This document shows, piece by piece, positions 30,352-40,080 of a stretch of DNA of 64,000 nucleotides (its first letter is position 1; each line of letters starts with the position of its first letter). The notes under the pieces were generated by a model that was not told where the DNA came from, did not search any database, and saw only the letters and a program-made list of their open reading frames with translations. A program made the position numbers and the translations under genes. The DNA is from Phycisphaerales bacterium (GTDB lineage: Bacteria; Planctomycetota; Phycisphaerae; UBA1845): contig JACKHG010000006.1 in the NCBI GenBank assembly GCA_020639115.1, positions 124,001 through 188,000 on the forward strand. Direction: 5' to 3'.

Positions 30352-31002
30352 TCAGCGACGACGACGTACGGCCACCAGGCCGCCCAGGCACAGCAGCGCG
30401 AGGCTGGCGGGTTCCGGGGCATACAGGTAGTCGAAGTAAACCGTCGCGTCCTGATCCGTCGCCGAGGAAATCCAGACGGCATCGTAGGTCACCGTCGGGC
30501 CGTCGATCTGCCCGTTCGAGGCGCCTACCCACGAATCCCAGTCGGCGGGATCGCTGAAATTCCACGTGTACAGGTGCCACGCACCATCGTCGATGACCGG
30601 CTTGGCCACGCCCCGTTCGGTGCCGCCAGCAGCCCCGTCATCAATGCCCGGCCGCGTGGTCAGTCCCGGCGTGCTGGTCTTCAGGTAGTAACCCGTGATG
30701 CCGCTGGCCGCGAGAGCGACATTGTTTCCGGGGCTGCCGCCGCCGGAGAGGTGCCGGACGTTCCAGCCGGTTGCGGCTGGGTCGTCGAGCAGCACCAAGG
30801 CCTGCGACCCGATGCCGTCGTAGGCTTCGGTTGTCACCCGGTCCGCCGTCGACGATAACAGAACTCCGGACGTGCTGCCCGAAAACGTGGGCTGCAGGTA
30901 GAAATGGCCTTCATCGACCTCGAAGTTATCGAGGACGGTGATGGTCGCCTGGGCCACCGTGGCCCACAGCAGCACCGCCGTGCATGCTACGATCTTCTTC
31001 AT
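30352..31002 (-). CDS. PEP-CTERM surface protein sharing a motif with the 1455-residue protein
   Basis: 216 residues from ATG 31002, chosen because GGAGGAGGCAGGAT lies directly upstream and MKKIVACTAVLLWATVAQA is a clean signal peptide; an open frame to 31068 adds nothing useful. DNFEVDEGHFYLQPTFSGST at 25-44 repeats the opening motif of the neighbouring 1455-residue protein. The C-terminal sorting signal at 196-216 is PEP, a hydrophobic core LALLCLGGLVAV and RRRR. Function unknown; presumably displayed or released through an exosortase route. Confidence 0.85.
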   Translation of the reverse strand: MKKIVACTAVLLWATVAQATITVLDNFEVDEGHFYLQPTFSGSTSGVLLSSTADRVTTEAYDGIGSQALVLLDDPAATGWNVRHLSGGGSPGNNVALAASGITGYYLKTSTPGLTTRPGIDDGAAGGTERGVAKPVIDDGAWHLYTWNFSDPADWDSWVGASNGQIDGPTVTYDAVWISSATDQDATVYFDYLYAPEPASLALLCLGGLVAVRRRR

Positions 31003-31579
31003 TATCCTGCCTCCTCCGAGAACCAATTGAGTTTTCCTAGATGCGAGCGAGCGACAGGACGCGAACACATGTCGCGCCCAGCGCGGGTTCGAGCTCCAGT
31101 GCCGGTGCGCCGCAGGTTGCCACTAGGCAAAAACCCATGGGCGCGCCCCGGTCCGACAGACGGACCGCAAACTCTCTCTCTCGGAGGGGGGAACGAATAT
31201 GCCTTGCTTCTTTGACCCCCTGACTGCTCCTGATGATAGCAGATTCTTCGGCGCAACTTCAACGCCGCGCAGGGATTATCTTGGCATTCCGTGCACCGGT
31301 GGAACCCGGTGGCCATGCAGGGTAACCACCCGGTCGCCCCCGACAATGACGAAATGTGGCACCATGGGTCCGCTAAGTCGCGACAGGTTTTGGTGATGTC
31401 CTGCCGGACCGCGCTGGCCATGAAGGCTGCGCCGTACCGCGCGCCGCGGACCTGCCGGGAGTTCGCGGAGCGCTCTGGCAAATGTGCAGCGCAAAGCCCT
31501 ATAGTGGATAGGACGCGCACCGCCGATCGGAAGCGGCACGCAGGCGTCCATTGGCCCTCCTGAAGCGAGGATCGAGTTC
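31003..31579. other. Divergent intergenic region
   Basis: 577 bp between a minus-strand PEP-CTERM gene and the plus-strand GHL10-type gene, so it should hold promoters in both directions. I see short GC-rich hairpins (for example GGTCCG ... CGGACC near 31159-31174) and a T/C-rich run but no convincing -35/-10 pair and no gene. The aptamer classes I compared by eye did not fit. Confidence 0.45.
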
Positions 31580-33673
31580 ATGCGCTCGGGCTTTGCAGCA
31601 ATCGTCTTCGTCCTGGCGCACTGCGCCGGCGCCGTCGTCGCCAGCCGCGGACAGATCGTCACCGTCGACAACGTCGATCCGGGATTCTCAACGCTCTCCG
31701 GCACCTGGAACTCCGGCGCATATGCGACACCCTGGGGCGCGGACTACCGGTGGACGGATACGTCCTCCGGCGGCAACAGCCACGTCGAGTGGCGGCCGAA
31801 CCTGCCCGCCGCAGGCTCCTATCTCGTCGAAGTCTGGTACGTCGCGGGCGCCAACCGCGCAACCAACGCGCCCTTTACCGTCCATCACGCCAGCGGCGCC
31901 ACGCCGGTCGCCGTCAACCAGCAGTCCGGCGGCAGCCAGTGGAACACGCTCGGGACGTTCACGTTCGCCGCAGGAACCTCCGGCAGCGTCTCGCTCACCA
32001 ACGACGCGGGCCCGACCGTCGTCATCGCCGACGCCGTGCGTTTCACCCTCGACGCAACCGGCGGTCCCGCCGACGAGTTTCGCGCGATGTGGGTCTCGCG
32101 CTTCGAATGGCCCAGTTCCAACCTTTCCACCGTTCAGAGCAATATCCAGACGATCTTCGGCAAGCTGCAGGCGAACAACTTCAACGCGGTCGTCATGCAG
32201 GTGCGCGGCCAGTGCGACACGCTCTATCCCTCGCCCGAGGAACCCTGGTCGCCCCTCGTCAGCGCGAACGGCAACGCGCCGAGCGGGTGGGGATCGTTCG
32301 ATCCGCTCGCCTACGCGATCGCGCAGGCGCATGCCCGCGGCCTCGAGTTTCACGCGTACATCAACACCCACGTCGCCTGGCAGGGCGGTTCGTGCGCCAA
32401 GCCGACGTACACGATGAACCACATCTTCTGGGATCACCTCAACGAGGACGATCCCGCCGCCCGCGACTGGCTCGTGCACGACGACCTCGGTAACCCCGTG
32501 GGCTGCGAGGAGTCCGGCTACACCTGGATCGCGCCGGGCGTGCCGGAGGCCATGGCCTACGTCCGCCGGCAGATCATGTACGTAGTGGAAAACTACGACG
32601 TCGACGGCGTCCATTTCGACCGCATCCGCACGCCGGGCATCGAGTATTCGCACGATCCGATCTCCGAGTCGCGGCGCGCGGGCGAAGCCAATCCGGACGG
32701 CCTCGGCTTTGCCGACTGGACCCGCGACCAGATCACCCGTTTCACCCGCGACATCTACGCCCAGATCGCCGAGGTCAAGCCGTGGGTGAAGGTAAGCTCG
32801 GCGCCGCTCGGGCTCTACGCCGGTTCGCGGTATGCAGCGTACGGCGGGTACCCGCAGACCGCCTGCGGCTTCCAGTACGGGTATTCCTGCGTCTACCAGG
32901 ATGCTCAGGCGTGGCTGGCCGCCGGCGCTCAGGACTTCATCTGTCCGCAGATCTACTGGGCGGACGGCGGCAGCAAACCAGATTTCAGCGAAGTGCTGCC
33001 CGACTGGCTCGCCCACGCCGCCGGCCGGCACATCTACCCCGGCCAGACCACCGCAGTCGGCGGCAGCGCACTGGTCAGCCAGATCAACGTCACCCGCTCC
33101 ATGGGCGGCGGCGGAAACACCGTCTTCAGCTACAGCAGCTTCGACAACAACAACTACTGGTCCGACTACTCCGGCGCCGGCGGTCCCTACGAACAGCCCG
33201 CCGCCACGCCGGCCATGCCCTGGAAGGACAATCCCACGAACGGCATCATTATCGGCGACGTGCTGGATGCGACCTCCAGCCTGCCGCTCGTGGATTGCCG
33301 CGTGACGCGCACCGGTTCGAGCTACACCGCCCTGACCGGAGGCGACGGCCTCTATGCGCACCTGCTCGTTCCGCCCGGAACGTACACGCTGACGTTTACC
33401 AAGAACGGGCTGGGTACGCGGCAGATCTGCAACGTGGTCGTGCAGGCCGGACAGGTGACACGCGTCGACACCTCTCTCGGAGCGCCGGCGATTGCCGGGG
33501 ATTTCGACGGGGACGGAGACGTGGACCTAAACGACCTGCCGGCTCTCATCAACTGCCTGGCCGGCCCAGACATGACCTATGCCCCTGGCGACTGCTGCCT
33601 GGCGGGCGATGCGGACGGCGACAGCGACGTGGATCTCCACGACGCGGCGCTGATCGACTCGACGGCGCCCTGA
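31580..33673 (+). CDS. Secreted GHL10-type glycosidase-like protein with golvesin-like and dockerin-like domains
   Basis: 697 residues with a signal peptide at about 1-24. Residues 28-156 (VDNVDPGFSTLSGTW, VEVWYVAG, VVIADAVRF) match the golvesin/xanthan-lyase-type sandwich. Residues about 165-545 form a GHL10 (DUF187) barrel: FRAMWVSRFEW, FNAVVMQVRGQCDTLYPS, GLEFHAYINTHVAW, YDVDGVHFDRIRTPG and FICPQIYW. A carboxypeptidase-like regulatory domain (GDVLDATSSLPLVDCRV, GTYTLTFTKNGLG) follows, then a paired EF-hand tail, GDFDGDGDVDLND ... CLAGP ... GDADGDSDVDLHD. Substrate unknown; probably a polysaccharide. Confidence 0.88.
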   Translation: MRSGFAAIVFVLAHCAGAVVASRGQIVTVDNVDPGFSTLSGTWNSGAYATPWGADYRWTDTSSGGNSHVEWRPNLPAAGSYLVEVWYVAGANRATNAPFTVHHASGATPVAVNQQSGGSQWNTLGTFTFAAGTSGSVSLTNDAGPTVVIADAVRFTLDATGGPADEFRAMWVSRFEWPSSNLSTVQSNIQTIFGKLQANNFNAVVMQVRGQCDTLYPSPEEPWSPLVSANGNAPSGWGSFDPLAYAIAQAHARGLEFHAYINTHVAWQGGSCAKPTYTMNHIFWDHLNEDDPAARDWLVHDDLGNPVGCEESGYTWIAPGVPEAMAYVRRQIMYVVENYDVDGVHFDRIRTPGIEYSHDPISESRRAGEANPDGLGFADWTRDQITRFTRDIYAQIAEVKPWVKVSSAPLGLYAGSRYAAYGGYPQTACGFQYGYSCVYQDAQAWLAAGAQDFICPQIYWADGGSKPDFSEVLPDWLAHAAGRHIYPGQTTAVGGSALVSQINVTRSMGGGGNTVFSYSSFDNNNYWSDYSGAGGPYEQPAATPAMPWKDNPTNGIIIGDVLDATSSLPLVDCRVTRTGSSYTALTGGDGLYAHLLVPPGTYTLTFTKNGLGTRQICNVVVQAGQVTRVDTSLGAPAIAGDFDGDGDVDLNDLPALINCLAGPDMTYAPGDCCLAGDADGDSDVDLHDAALIDSTAP

Positions 33674-34204
33674 TCAACCGACGGTGCGCCGATTCATGAC
33701 GCCGAGAATCACGCGACGAAGCTCGCGCCCTTCGCGGACCGCACCCGCGGCCGGCCGGGCGAGCAGGTAAACGAAGACGGTCTCCAGCACGAGGACGCCG
33801 AGGAATGGCACAGCGTCGATCCAGCGGTGCGGGGCGGATCGGGCCAGTAGAGCGCTGATCGCAAGAATGGGCGCCAGCGTGCAGACCGTCGTGAAGACCA
33901 ATGCGCCCACGAGTGCGACCAGCAGCGCCTGCAGCGAAAACATCAGGCGCCACACGCCCCCCTGACGGATCAGCCGCACCCGCGCTCGTATCACCACGGC
34001 GGTCTTGTAGCCGAAGACGACACGATAGGTCTTGTAGCAGGCGATTCGCGCTTCGCAGCGGCACTCGTTGTAACGCGACAACGTCACGCGCAGGTTCGGC
34101 GAGTCCTCCACGGCCTGCTGGACGGCGGATAGCCAAGCCCAGCGATCAGGCGCATCCGCGATCGGCAGCGTGCGGCGATAGACCGTCAGGTAGAGTGAGG
34201 CCAT
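33674..34204 (-). CDS. Two-helix membrane protein of unknown function
   Basis: 176 residues; AGGAACGG precedes the ATG. The N-terminal half is soluble with clustered cysteines (NECRCEARIACYK). Two membrane helices follow at about 90-118 and 128-150, and the tail is basic. Its stop codon abuts the stop of the convergent GHL10-type gene with no gap. I do not recognise the family. Confidence 0.65.
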   Translation of the reverse strand: MASLYLTVYRRTLPIADAPDRWAWLSAVQQAVEDSPNLRVTLSRYNECRCEARIACYKTYRVVFGYKTAVVIRARVRLIRQGGVWRLMFSLQALLVALVGALVFTTVCTLAPILAISALLARSAPHRWIDAVPFLGVLVLETVFVYLLARPAAGAVREGRELRRVILGVMNRRTVG

Positions 34205-34300
34205 GTTCCCGTTCCTGCGCCCTGGCCTGGCGAACTGTGCATCAGACGCCGGGCTTCCGGCGGTATTGATTATTTCACAAGGTGCATCAACCGGGCGCGA

Positions 34301-35272
34301 TCAACGGGACCCTGCGGTCGCCGCGGAGTCGCCGGCGACCCCTTGGGCGCGCCGCCGTTCGACGAGTTGCGTCTGGAGGTCGTGGGCCGCGCGGTAATGC
34401 GGCGCTTTCCTCAAGACGACGTCGAGGTCCGCTTGCGCTTCGTCCAGTCGGCCGAGAGCAAGGAAGACCTCTGCGCGGATGACGAGTTGGATCGCCGACT
34501 GCCGCGTCGCGAGCACGCGGTCGATTTCTGCGAGCGCGGCCAGGCGAGCCTCGGTCGCCTCGTCTCTCCGTCCAGCCAACTCCAGGATATCGCCTTGCCG
34601 CAACAGCCACCGCGTGCGCTGGGGCGAACGGGCCAGCGCGTCGGCCACGACCACGAGCGCCGCATCAAAATTCCGCCGCTCGACCTCGACGCGAACAAGC
34701 GCCTCCTGCAGCGCCGCATCGCCGGGAAACTGCGTGAGGCCCTCACGGTAGCCCGCCGCCGCCTCCGCCAGCCGCTTGAGTTTCTCCTGAGCTCCGCCGC
34801 GCAGCAAGAACAGCTCGACTTGCCCTTCCAACGCCAGGGCGGCGGAGTAATCCGCCAATGCGCCCTCGAAGTCGCCCCGCCGTGCGCGAATGCGGCCGCG
34901 CTCCGCCAGCGCCACCGCGTTGCCCGCGCCGTCACCCAGGTACCGGGTGAGCGCGGCGTCCGCGTCGGCGTCGCGCCCCATTTCGGTGAGCGTCAGCCCG
35001 CGCTGGAGATACACGTTGGGATCGGCTGGCGCGAGCCGTTCGGCCCGTGCCAGGTCGGCGAGCGCCTCATCGTATCGGCTCGCCAGCCGGTACTGCACCG
35101 CGCGCTCGAGGTGCAGATCCGCCCGGCCCGGCTCCGCGGCGATGGCCACGTCCAGCCGGGCGATCTCCTCGTGCGGACCGGGGTGGGCGCGGGCCGCCGG
35201 GGCCAGCGCCAGCAGCGCGAACGCCATCGCCGTCCGCCGCCAACGCCCGGGCTGGAGCCGTGCCCGCGCCAT
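34301..35272 (-). CDS. Exported TPR-repeat protein
   Basis: 323 residues. A signal peptide at about 1-29 (AMAFALLALAPAARA) is followed by tandem 34-residue repeats in the TPR pattern: ADLHLERAVQYRLASRYDEALADLARAERLAPADP, then VYLQRGLTLTEMGR, VALAERGRIRARRGDFEGALADYSAAL and others. It is probably a periplasmic protein-protein interaction scaffold. Its ATG overlaps the stop of the upstream S9 peptidase gene in a TGATG, so the two were translated together. It lies at the edge of the indel-rich block but is itself intact. Confidence 0.82.
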   Translation of the reverse strand: MARARLQPGRWRRTAMAFALLALAPAARAHPGPHEEIARLDVAIAAEPGRADLHLERAVQYRLASRYDEALADLARAERLAPADPNVYLQRGLTLTEMGRDADADAALTRYLGDGAGNAVALAERGRIRARRGDFEGALADYSAALALEGQVELFLLRGGAQEKLKRLAEAAAGYREGLTQFPGDAALQEALVRVEVERRNFDAALVVVADALARSPQRTRWLLRQGDILELAGRRDEATEARLAALAEIDRVLATRQSAIQLVIRAEVFLALGRLDEAQADLDVVLRKAPHYRAAHDLQTQLVERRRAQGVAGDSAATAGSR

Positions 35273-37205
35273 CAGTCGTCGTCCGGGTCGACGAACTTCA
35301 CGTTCGCATCCGCGGGATCGACGGCGGTCACGTGCAGGTGCTTCTCGAAGAACGCGGCGAGCTTCTCGTAGAACTCGATGCGGTTGGCTTCCTTGCGAAA
35401 ACCATGGCCCTCGTCATCGAAGACGAGCAGCTCCGCCGGACGGCCCAGCCTGGCGAGTTCCGCGTGGAGCTGTTCCGCCTCGTGGAAGGGCACCCGCGGG
35501 TCGTTCCTGCCGTGGGCGATCAGCAGCGGCGTTTCGATGTTGCGGACGAGCCGGATCGGCGAAATCGACTCGAGAAACTCGGGATCTTCCAGCGGCCCGT
35601 ATTCCGCCTCGCGCAGGGCGCGACGGTAGTCGGCGGTGCGCTCGAGGAACGTCTTGAAGTTGACAATACCCACAACGTCGCACGCGGCGCCAAACAGCTT
35701 GGGCGCCTGGGCGATCGTCGCGACGACCATGAACCCGCCAGCTGCCGCCGAAAGCACCGATGGCCTGGTTGGGTGTAATTGTTTCACCAGCCAGCGGGCG
35801 GCCCAGACACCGTCCATCACGCTGTCCATGCGCGCTTGTAGTTGTCCATCTCGAGTAATTTTTGCCGTATCCGCTGCTGCCGCACGTTCGGGCGGCGGTA
35901 CGCTGTAGCCGCGGCTGAGAAAGTACCTGAAATGGCCGCGAAAAAACTGGGCGATACTGCCCCGGGACCGCTGTGGAAGCTGAGCACGAAGCGGAACTGG
36001 TTGGCCCTCGTCGTGTCCTGGGGCGTATAGAGAAAAGCCGGAACCTCAGGCCGCCGAACGAAGCGGTATTTGATCAGCCGCGGCAGCGTGAAGGCCGCCC
36101 CGTCGATGCCCTGCGTGTCCGCCTTGGTCAGGGCCGTGGGCCCGCATCCGGTTTGTCCGGCGACCAGCACAGCAGCCCAGGCGTATTGGCATTATCCAGG
36201 CTGTAGAGCATATTCGCGCGCAGAAACTGGGCCGAGCGTTAGCCGACAAGTCCTCAGCCATTTCGGACCAGCCACCGCCGAGTTTTCGCTAGGCAACTCT
36301 ACAGGTGCAGCGTGCGATAGCCATCTTCGTTCAGCAGGACGCTAGCAACGAGCGTTCCCGTTGAAAATCGCCCCATCCGCCTCGTGCTGATCCAGCTCCG
36401 GCGCCAGGGGCGTAATCTTGCCGGACGCGAGGTCGATCCGCCGCAGCGCCGTCAGATCGCCGTGGTAGTCCGTCGCCACCAGAAAGTCCTTTTCGTCCGC
36501 GGTATAGCCAACCGGGCTGAACGACCACGCCTCGTCCGCCGGCGTGATTTCGCGCGTGGCCCCCGTCTTGAGATCCACCTCGAAGAGCTGGGACTGCGTT
36601 GCAGACATGTACTTGCCCACGACCAGGTGGTCGCCGGCCCGGTTGAAGTCCGCCGGGTAGTAGTAACCCGGCCTCGCCAGCACGCGCTGGCTCGTGCGCG
36701 TGGCGAGATTGAAGATGTATACGTTGAAGTCCTTCTTGCTCTCCTTGTTGGCGCGGTAAGCGAACGCCTGGCTGTCGCGCCGCCAGAGCACCGATCCGAA
36801 GACCGTTTCCGAGTCGACGAGGATGGGCACGAGTTCGTCGGTCGCGGTGTCGAGCAGGTAGAGGTCGTCCTGCTCGTTGCCGCCGACCCCGGCTGCAACC
36901 ACCGCCCACTTTCCGTCGTGCGAAAGCGCATACCCGCTCATGCCGTCGGGAAACGCGGTGAGTTTTTTCAATTCCGACGCGCCGGCCGGCTGCCGGTAGA
37001 GCTGGTACGTGCCGTCCGGATTGTTGACGCAGTAGAGGCTGCCGTCCGGCGCCAGCGTGCCGTTGATCGGCCAGCGCATCCGCACGAACTGCGTGATGCT
37101 CGGTGACGCTTCCGCGGCGATCGCCGGCGCTGCGCACCACAAAGCCAACAGACCAGCCGCAGCCACCAGCGGGGGCCTGCCATTGCTCAAGGACGATTTT
37201 CGCAT
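35272..37205 (-). pseudogene. S9-family prolyl oligopeptidase-like gene broken by several frameshifts
   Basis: Fragments of one secreted S9 peptidase lie in order in different frames. From ATG 37205 (signal peptide LLALWCAAPAIAAEA) an intact beta-propeller part runs to a stop at 36342. The next frame continues LVASVLLNEDGYRTLHL. A third carries LIKYRFVRRPEVPAFLYTP and FVLSFHSGPG. The C-terminal hydrolase part (35829-35272) holds MDSVMDGVWAARWL, Asp in HGRNDPRVPF and His in DEGHGF. The nucleophile motif GGSYGG is disrupted by an apparent two-base deletion near 35745. At least five indels are needed to restore it. As written it cannot make an active enzyme; consensus error is as likely as real decay. 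Confidence 0.82.
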
Positions 37206-37752
37206 GACGCGTCTCCACGGTGGGCTCACCCCAGCCTGTGCCGAAATGGATGCGACGCCGGCCGCCGCGTCAGCATTTTGGACGCCGCCCCGCGTGACCG
37301 CAAACCACCGCGCTTTCGCGCTGCGCCCGACGTGTTTCCCGAGAGGCACCCGCTCCTCAGCCCTGTGAGGCCGGTCGCAACGACCCGGCCCGCGTCAACG
37401 GAGGCACTCCCGCGCGAACGCGGCTCGCCCGGGTCGACATCCGCACCCATCGCGTGCCACGCCGTTCAATCATCGTGTCCGCCCGGCGGGCGGGGACCGG
37501 CCGCCCGTTCAAGGCGTTGCCGGGCAAATGTCGATAAGAACCATGATTATCGGACAGTAACCGCCGCGACGAGCGCCTTGCGTCCTGCCGCGGGAGGTTA
37601 CCGGCCGCGTAACTGGTTGGGGCTCCGCGCGCAACCGATGTACCGCATAGCCACGCGCGTTGTTCCGGGACGGACGGTCGGTCCCCTACGGATGGGGGAT
37701 CGCGGCGGCTACGGACGAAACGCGCTTCCGACCAGACGGGGCTCGTCCAGAC
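37206..37752. other. Divergent intergenic region
   Basis: 547 bp between the start of the S9 gene (-) and the TolB-like gene (+). I find no convincing gene. An AT-rich island at 37528-37556 has an inverted repeat CGATAA (37532-37537) and TTATCG (37547-37552), a possible regulator site, but this is weak evidence. Confidence 0.4.
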
Positions 37753-39014
37753 ATGAAACGTTTCCCAATCGCACAATTCAGCGTCGCTCTCGCCGCGATG
37801 GTCACCCTCGGCCTCGCCATCGGCTGCTCGGTCACGCCCAAGCCGCCGGCCGAAGCCATGGCCCAGCCGCAGGTGGCGCCGCCGGCCGACGAGCTGCCCG
37901 TGCTGCCCGAGCCCGACCCCGCGCCGCGCTTCGCCGCCGCGGGCGACCGGCAGATCAACCTGTTCGGTGAGCTGCCCAACCGCGCTGACGTGCCGTACTT
38001 CACCCGCACGGCCTCGTCGCTCCTCCAGCATATCTTCGCGGAGGAGGCGCGATTTCGATCCGTGCATCAGCCCGGACGGCAAGGGATGGTTCTGCATCGA
38101 CGCGCCACAATCGCGCCTGACCTGTAATTATAAGCAGATCGACGGCATCGCCGTCACGCAGCTCACCTCTGACCCCGCGTCGGACATCCAGCCGGTCTTC
38201 AGCCCGGACGGAAGCGCGTGGCGTTCGCCAGCGATCGCTCCGGCAACTGGGACATCTGGTGGTGAGCCTGGACGGCACCCAGCCCGTGCAGATCACCGCG
38301 ACCGCCAGCGACGAGATCCATCCGGAGCTGGTCGCCCGACTCGGGCGCGGCTCACCTACTGCAGCCTGCCCACGCAGGGCCAGTGGAACTGTGGTCGCGG
38401 ACGCCACGACCGGTGGGGCAAGAAACGCTTCATCGGCTATGGATCTTTTCCTAACATGGTCGCCGGAACAGCGACACGATCCTCTACCAGCGGGCCCGCG
38501 GCTGCGGGAGCCACTGGTTCAGCGTCTGACGATCCAGCTTCGTCGACGGCGAGCCGCGCTATCCGACGGAAGTGGCTGCCGCTGCCGATGCGGCGCTGAT
38601 CACCCTGAGTTGGAGCCGCGACGGCAAGCAGATCGCCTACGCCGCGGTGACGCCATCGGGCGACGGCAGCAGCTCGGGCGCCAGCCCGCAGACGGCGGAC
38701 ATCTGGGTCGTGGACATCGACGGACGCAATCGCGTACGGCTCACCGACGGCCACACTGCGAACTTCGGCCCGCCTGGTCGCCGGAACAAACGCGTAGTTC
38801 TTCACCAGCGGCCGGAAGGCCACGAAACTATCTGGTCGCTGCTGCCCGAGGTGGGCCCGGCCAGGAGCCGACGATGACCGCGTCCGGTAACGACGCGCCT
38901 CGCCGGCCCGGACAGCGAGTGATCAGTAACTTTGCGGAAAACCGCGGCAATCCGGGCCTAAATGAACTCGGACCGCGGCTTGACGATCAAGCAGGAGGCG
39001 AGACGCGGGGATGA
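37753..39014 (+). pseudogene. TolB-like WD40-type lipoprotein gene broken by many frameshifts
   Basis: ATG 37753 gives a lipoprotein signal (VALAAMVTLGLAIGC, lipid-attached Cys25) and about 90 residues of linker, then the frame breaks. The following segments, in changing frames, are typical TolB/PD40 blades: ISPDGK-like, QLTSDPASDIQPVFSPDGS, WDIWxxSLDGTQPVQITA, SWSRDGKQIAYAAVTP, IWVVDIDGRNRVRLTDGHTANFGP. Six or more indels would be needed to join them. The intact product would be an outer-membrane-anchored propeller of about 400 residues. End position is approximate. Confidence 0.75.
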
Positions 39015-39047
39015 GTGCTCAGGAGGAGCCGCCAACGGCCATCGTGC

Positions 39048-40000
39048 ATGATGCACAGCCGATACGCCCACGCACGACGGCTGTATGCGATGCTGTTCTT
39101 CGCCGTTCCGCGCAGTGTCCGGGGATGCGCTCGCGGCATCCCTTCAGTGTGGACATTCGCAATCCGTGGCTGGGACCGATGCGGGTCGCCAGCGCCGGCG
39201 CGAACTACAGCGGCTCGGCGGACTTCGATCCGTTCGCCGTCGGACCTGATGGCCAGCGAACTCGCAGCCGTCCAGGATCTGGAGGTCCTGCCGGTCAGTC
39301 GCACCCTCGCGGTGCTCAGCCGGCAGGGACGGCGTTTGTGGAATCGCCGCGCACGCACAGGAGGTGCGCGAGCGCTGGGGCGGACGCGATACTCGTGTTC
39401 GCCATTACGGAGTACAACCCGTATGAACCACCAGTCGTCGGAATCACAGCTCAGCTGTATGGGGGCAAGCTGAAGCGCGAAGTCGCCGGCATCGATCCGG
39501 TACGGATCGCACGGTGCAGCGCCTGTTCGCGTGGCGTCGCGCGGACCGCGAACGTTCCCTTGCCCAAGTCGCAAGCGTCCGAAACGCAGCCCACGAACCG
39601 GTAATACGCGAGGTCCAGGACTATGCACGGGCACGCGGAGGAGGCGATAGCCCGTATGGCTGGCGAAAATATACGGTCAGTCAGCAGAGTTATCTAAGGT
39701 TTTGCTGCCATGCTGCGATAAAAGAACTAGTGCAACGCGGTGTCGTCGAATCTGCCCGAAACACCCGAGCAGACAGGCTAGAAGGTATGGACACCAGCAG
39801 CAATCAGATCCGGCAACTGTCCTGGTGAAAGGCGGGAGCGGTTCGTCTTCCGCTACCCGACGGTTAGGAAGCCGTGGTCATCGACCGCTTCGCGACCTCG
39901 CAGCGGACCGACCACGGACTTTGACTGGTTCGATGCTGCCGTGCTGAGCTACCAAATGGGACGACGCCTCGAGAAGGAGCTCGACCAGGTCGCCAAGTAG
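39048..40000 (+). pseudogene. Predicted lipoprotein gene broken by frameshifts
   Basis: The reading starts near 39048 with a signal-like segment (LYAMLFFAVP ... CARG) and breaks. In other frames come DFDPFAV, SELAAVQDLEVLPVSRTLA, GADAILVFAITEYNPYEPP, VVGITAQLYG, then HEPVIREVQDYARARGGGD and SQQSYLRFCCHAAIKELVQR, and finally MGRRLEKELDQVAK before a stop at 39998-40000. The pieces keep their order and look like one protein of about 310 residues. I do not know the family; the ADxxLVFxxTEYxPYxPP pattern is its clearest signature. It sits between the TolB-like gene and the recombinase gene on the same strand. Confidence 0.65.
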
Positions 40001-40080
40001 TTGTTGGGGCGCCGATCGCAACTGCCGCTGACCCCGCGGCTGAGCGATTGGTAGTGGTCTTCGCCGATGTGTGAGCGATC

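Noticed and set aside
31003..31579. Possible riboswitch ahead of the PEP-CTERM gene
   Set aside because: Segments such as GTGGCAACC on the minus strand looked suggestive, but I could not lay out the paired elements of any aptamer class I know.
35272..37205. Separate small genes for each S9 fragment
   Set aside because: The fragments are collinear parts of one S9 peptidase in alternating frames; calling them separate genes would be misleading.
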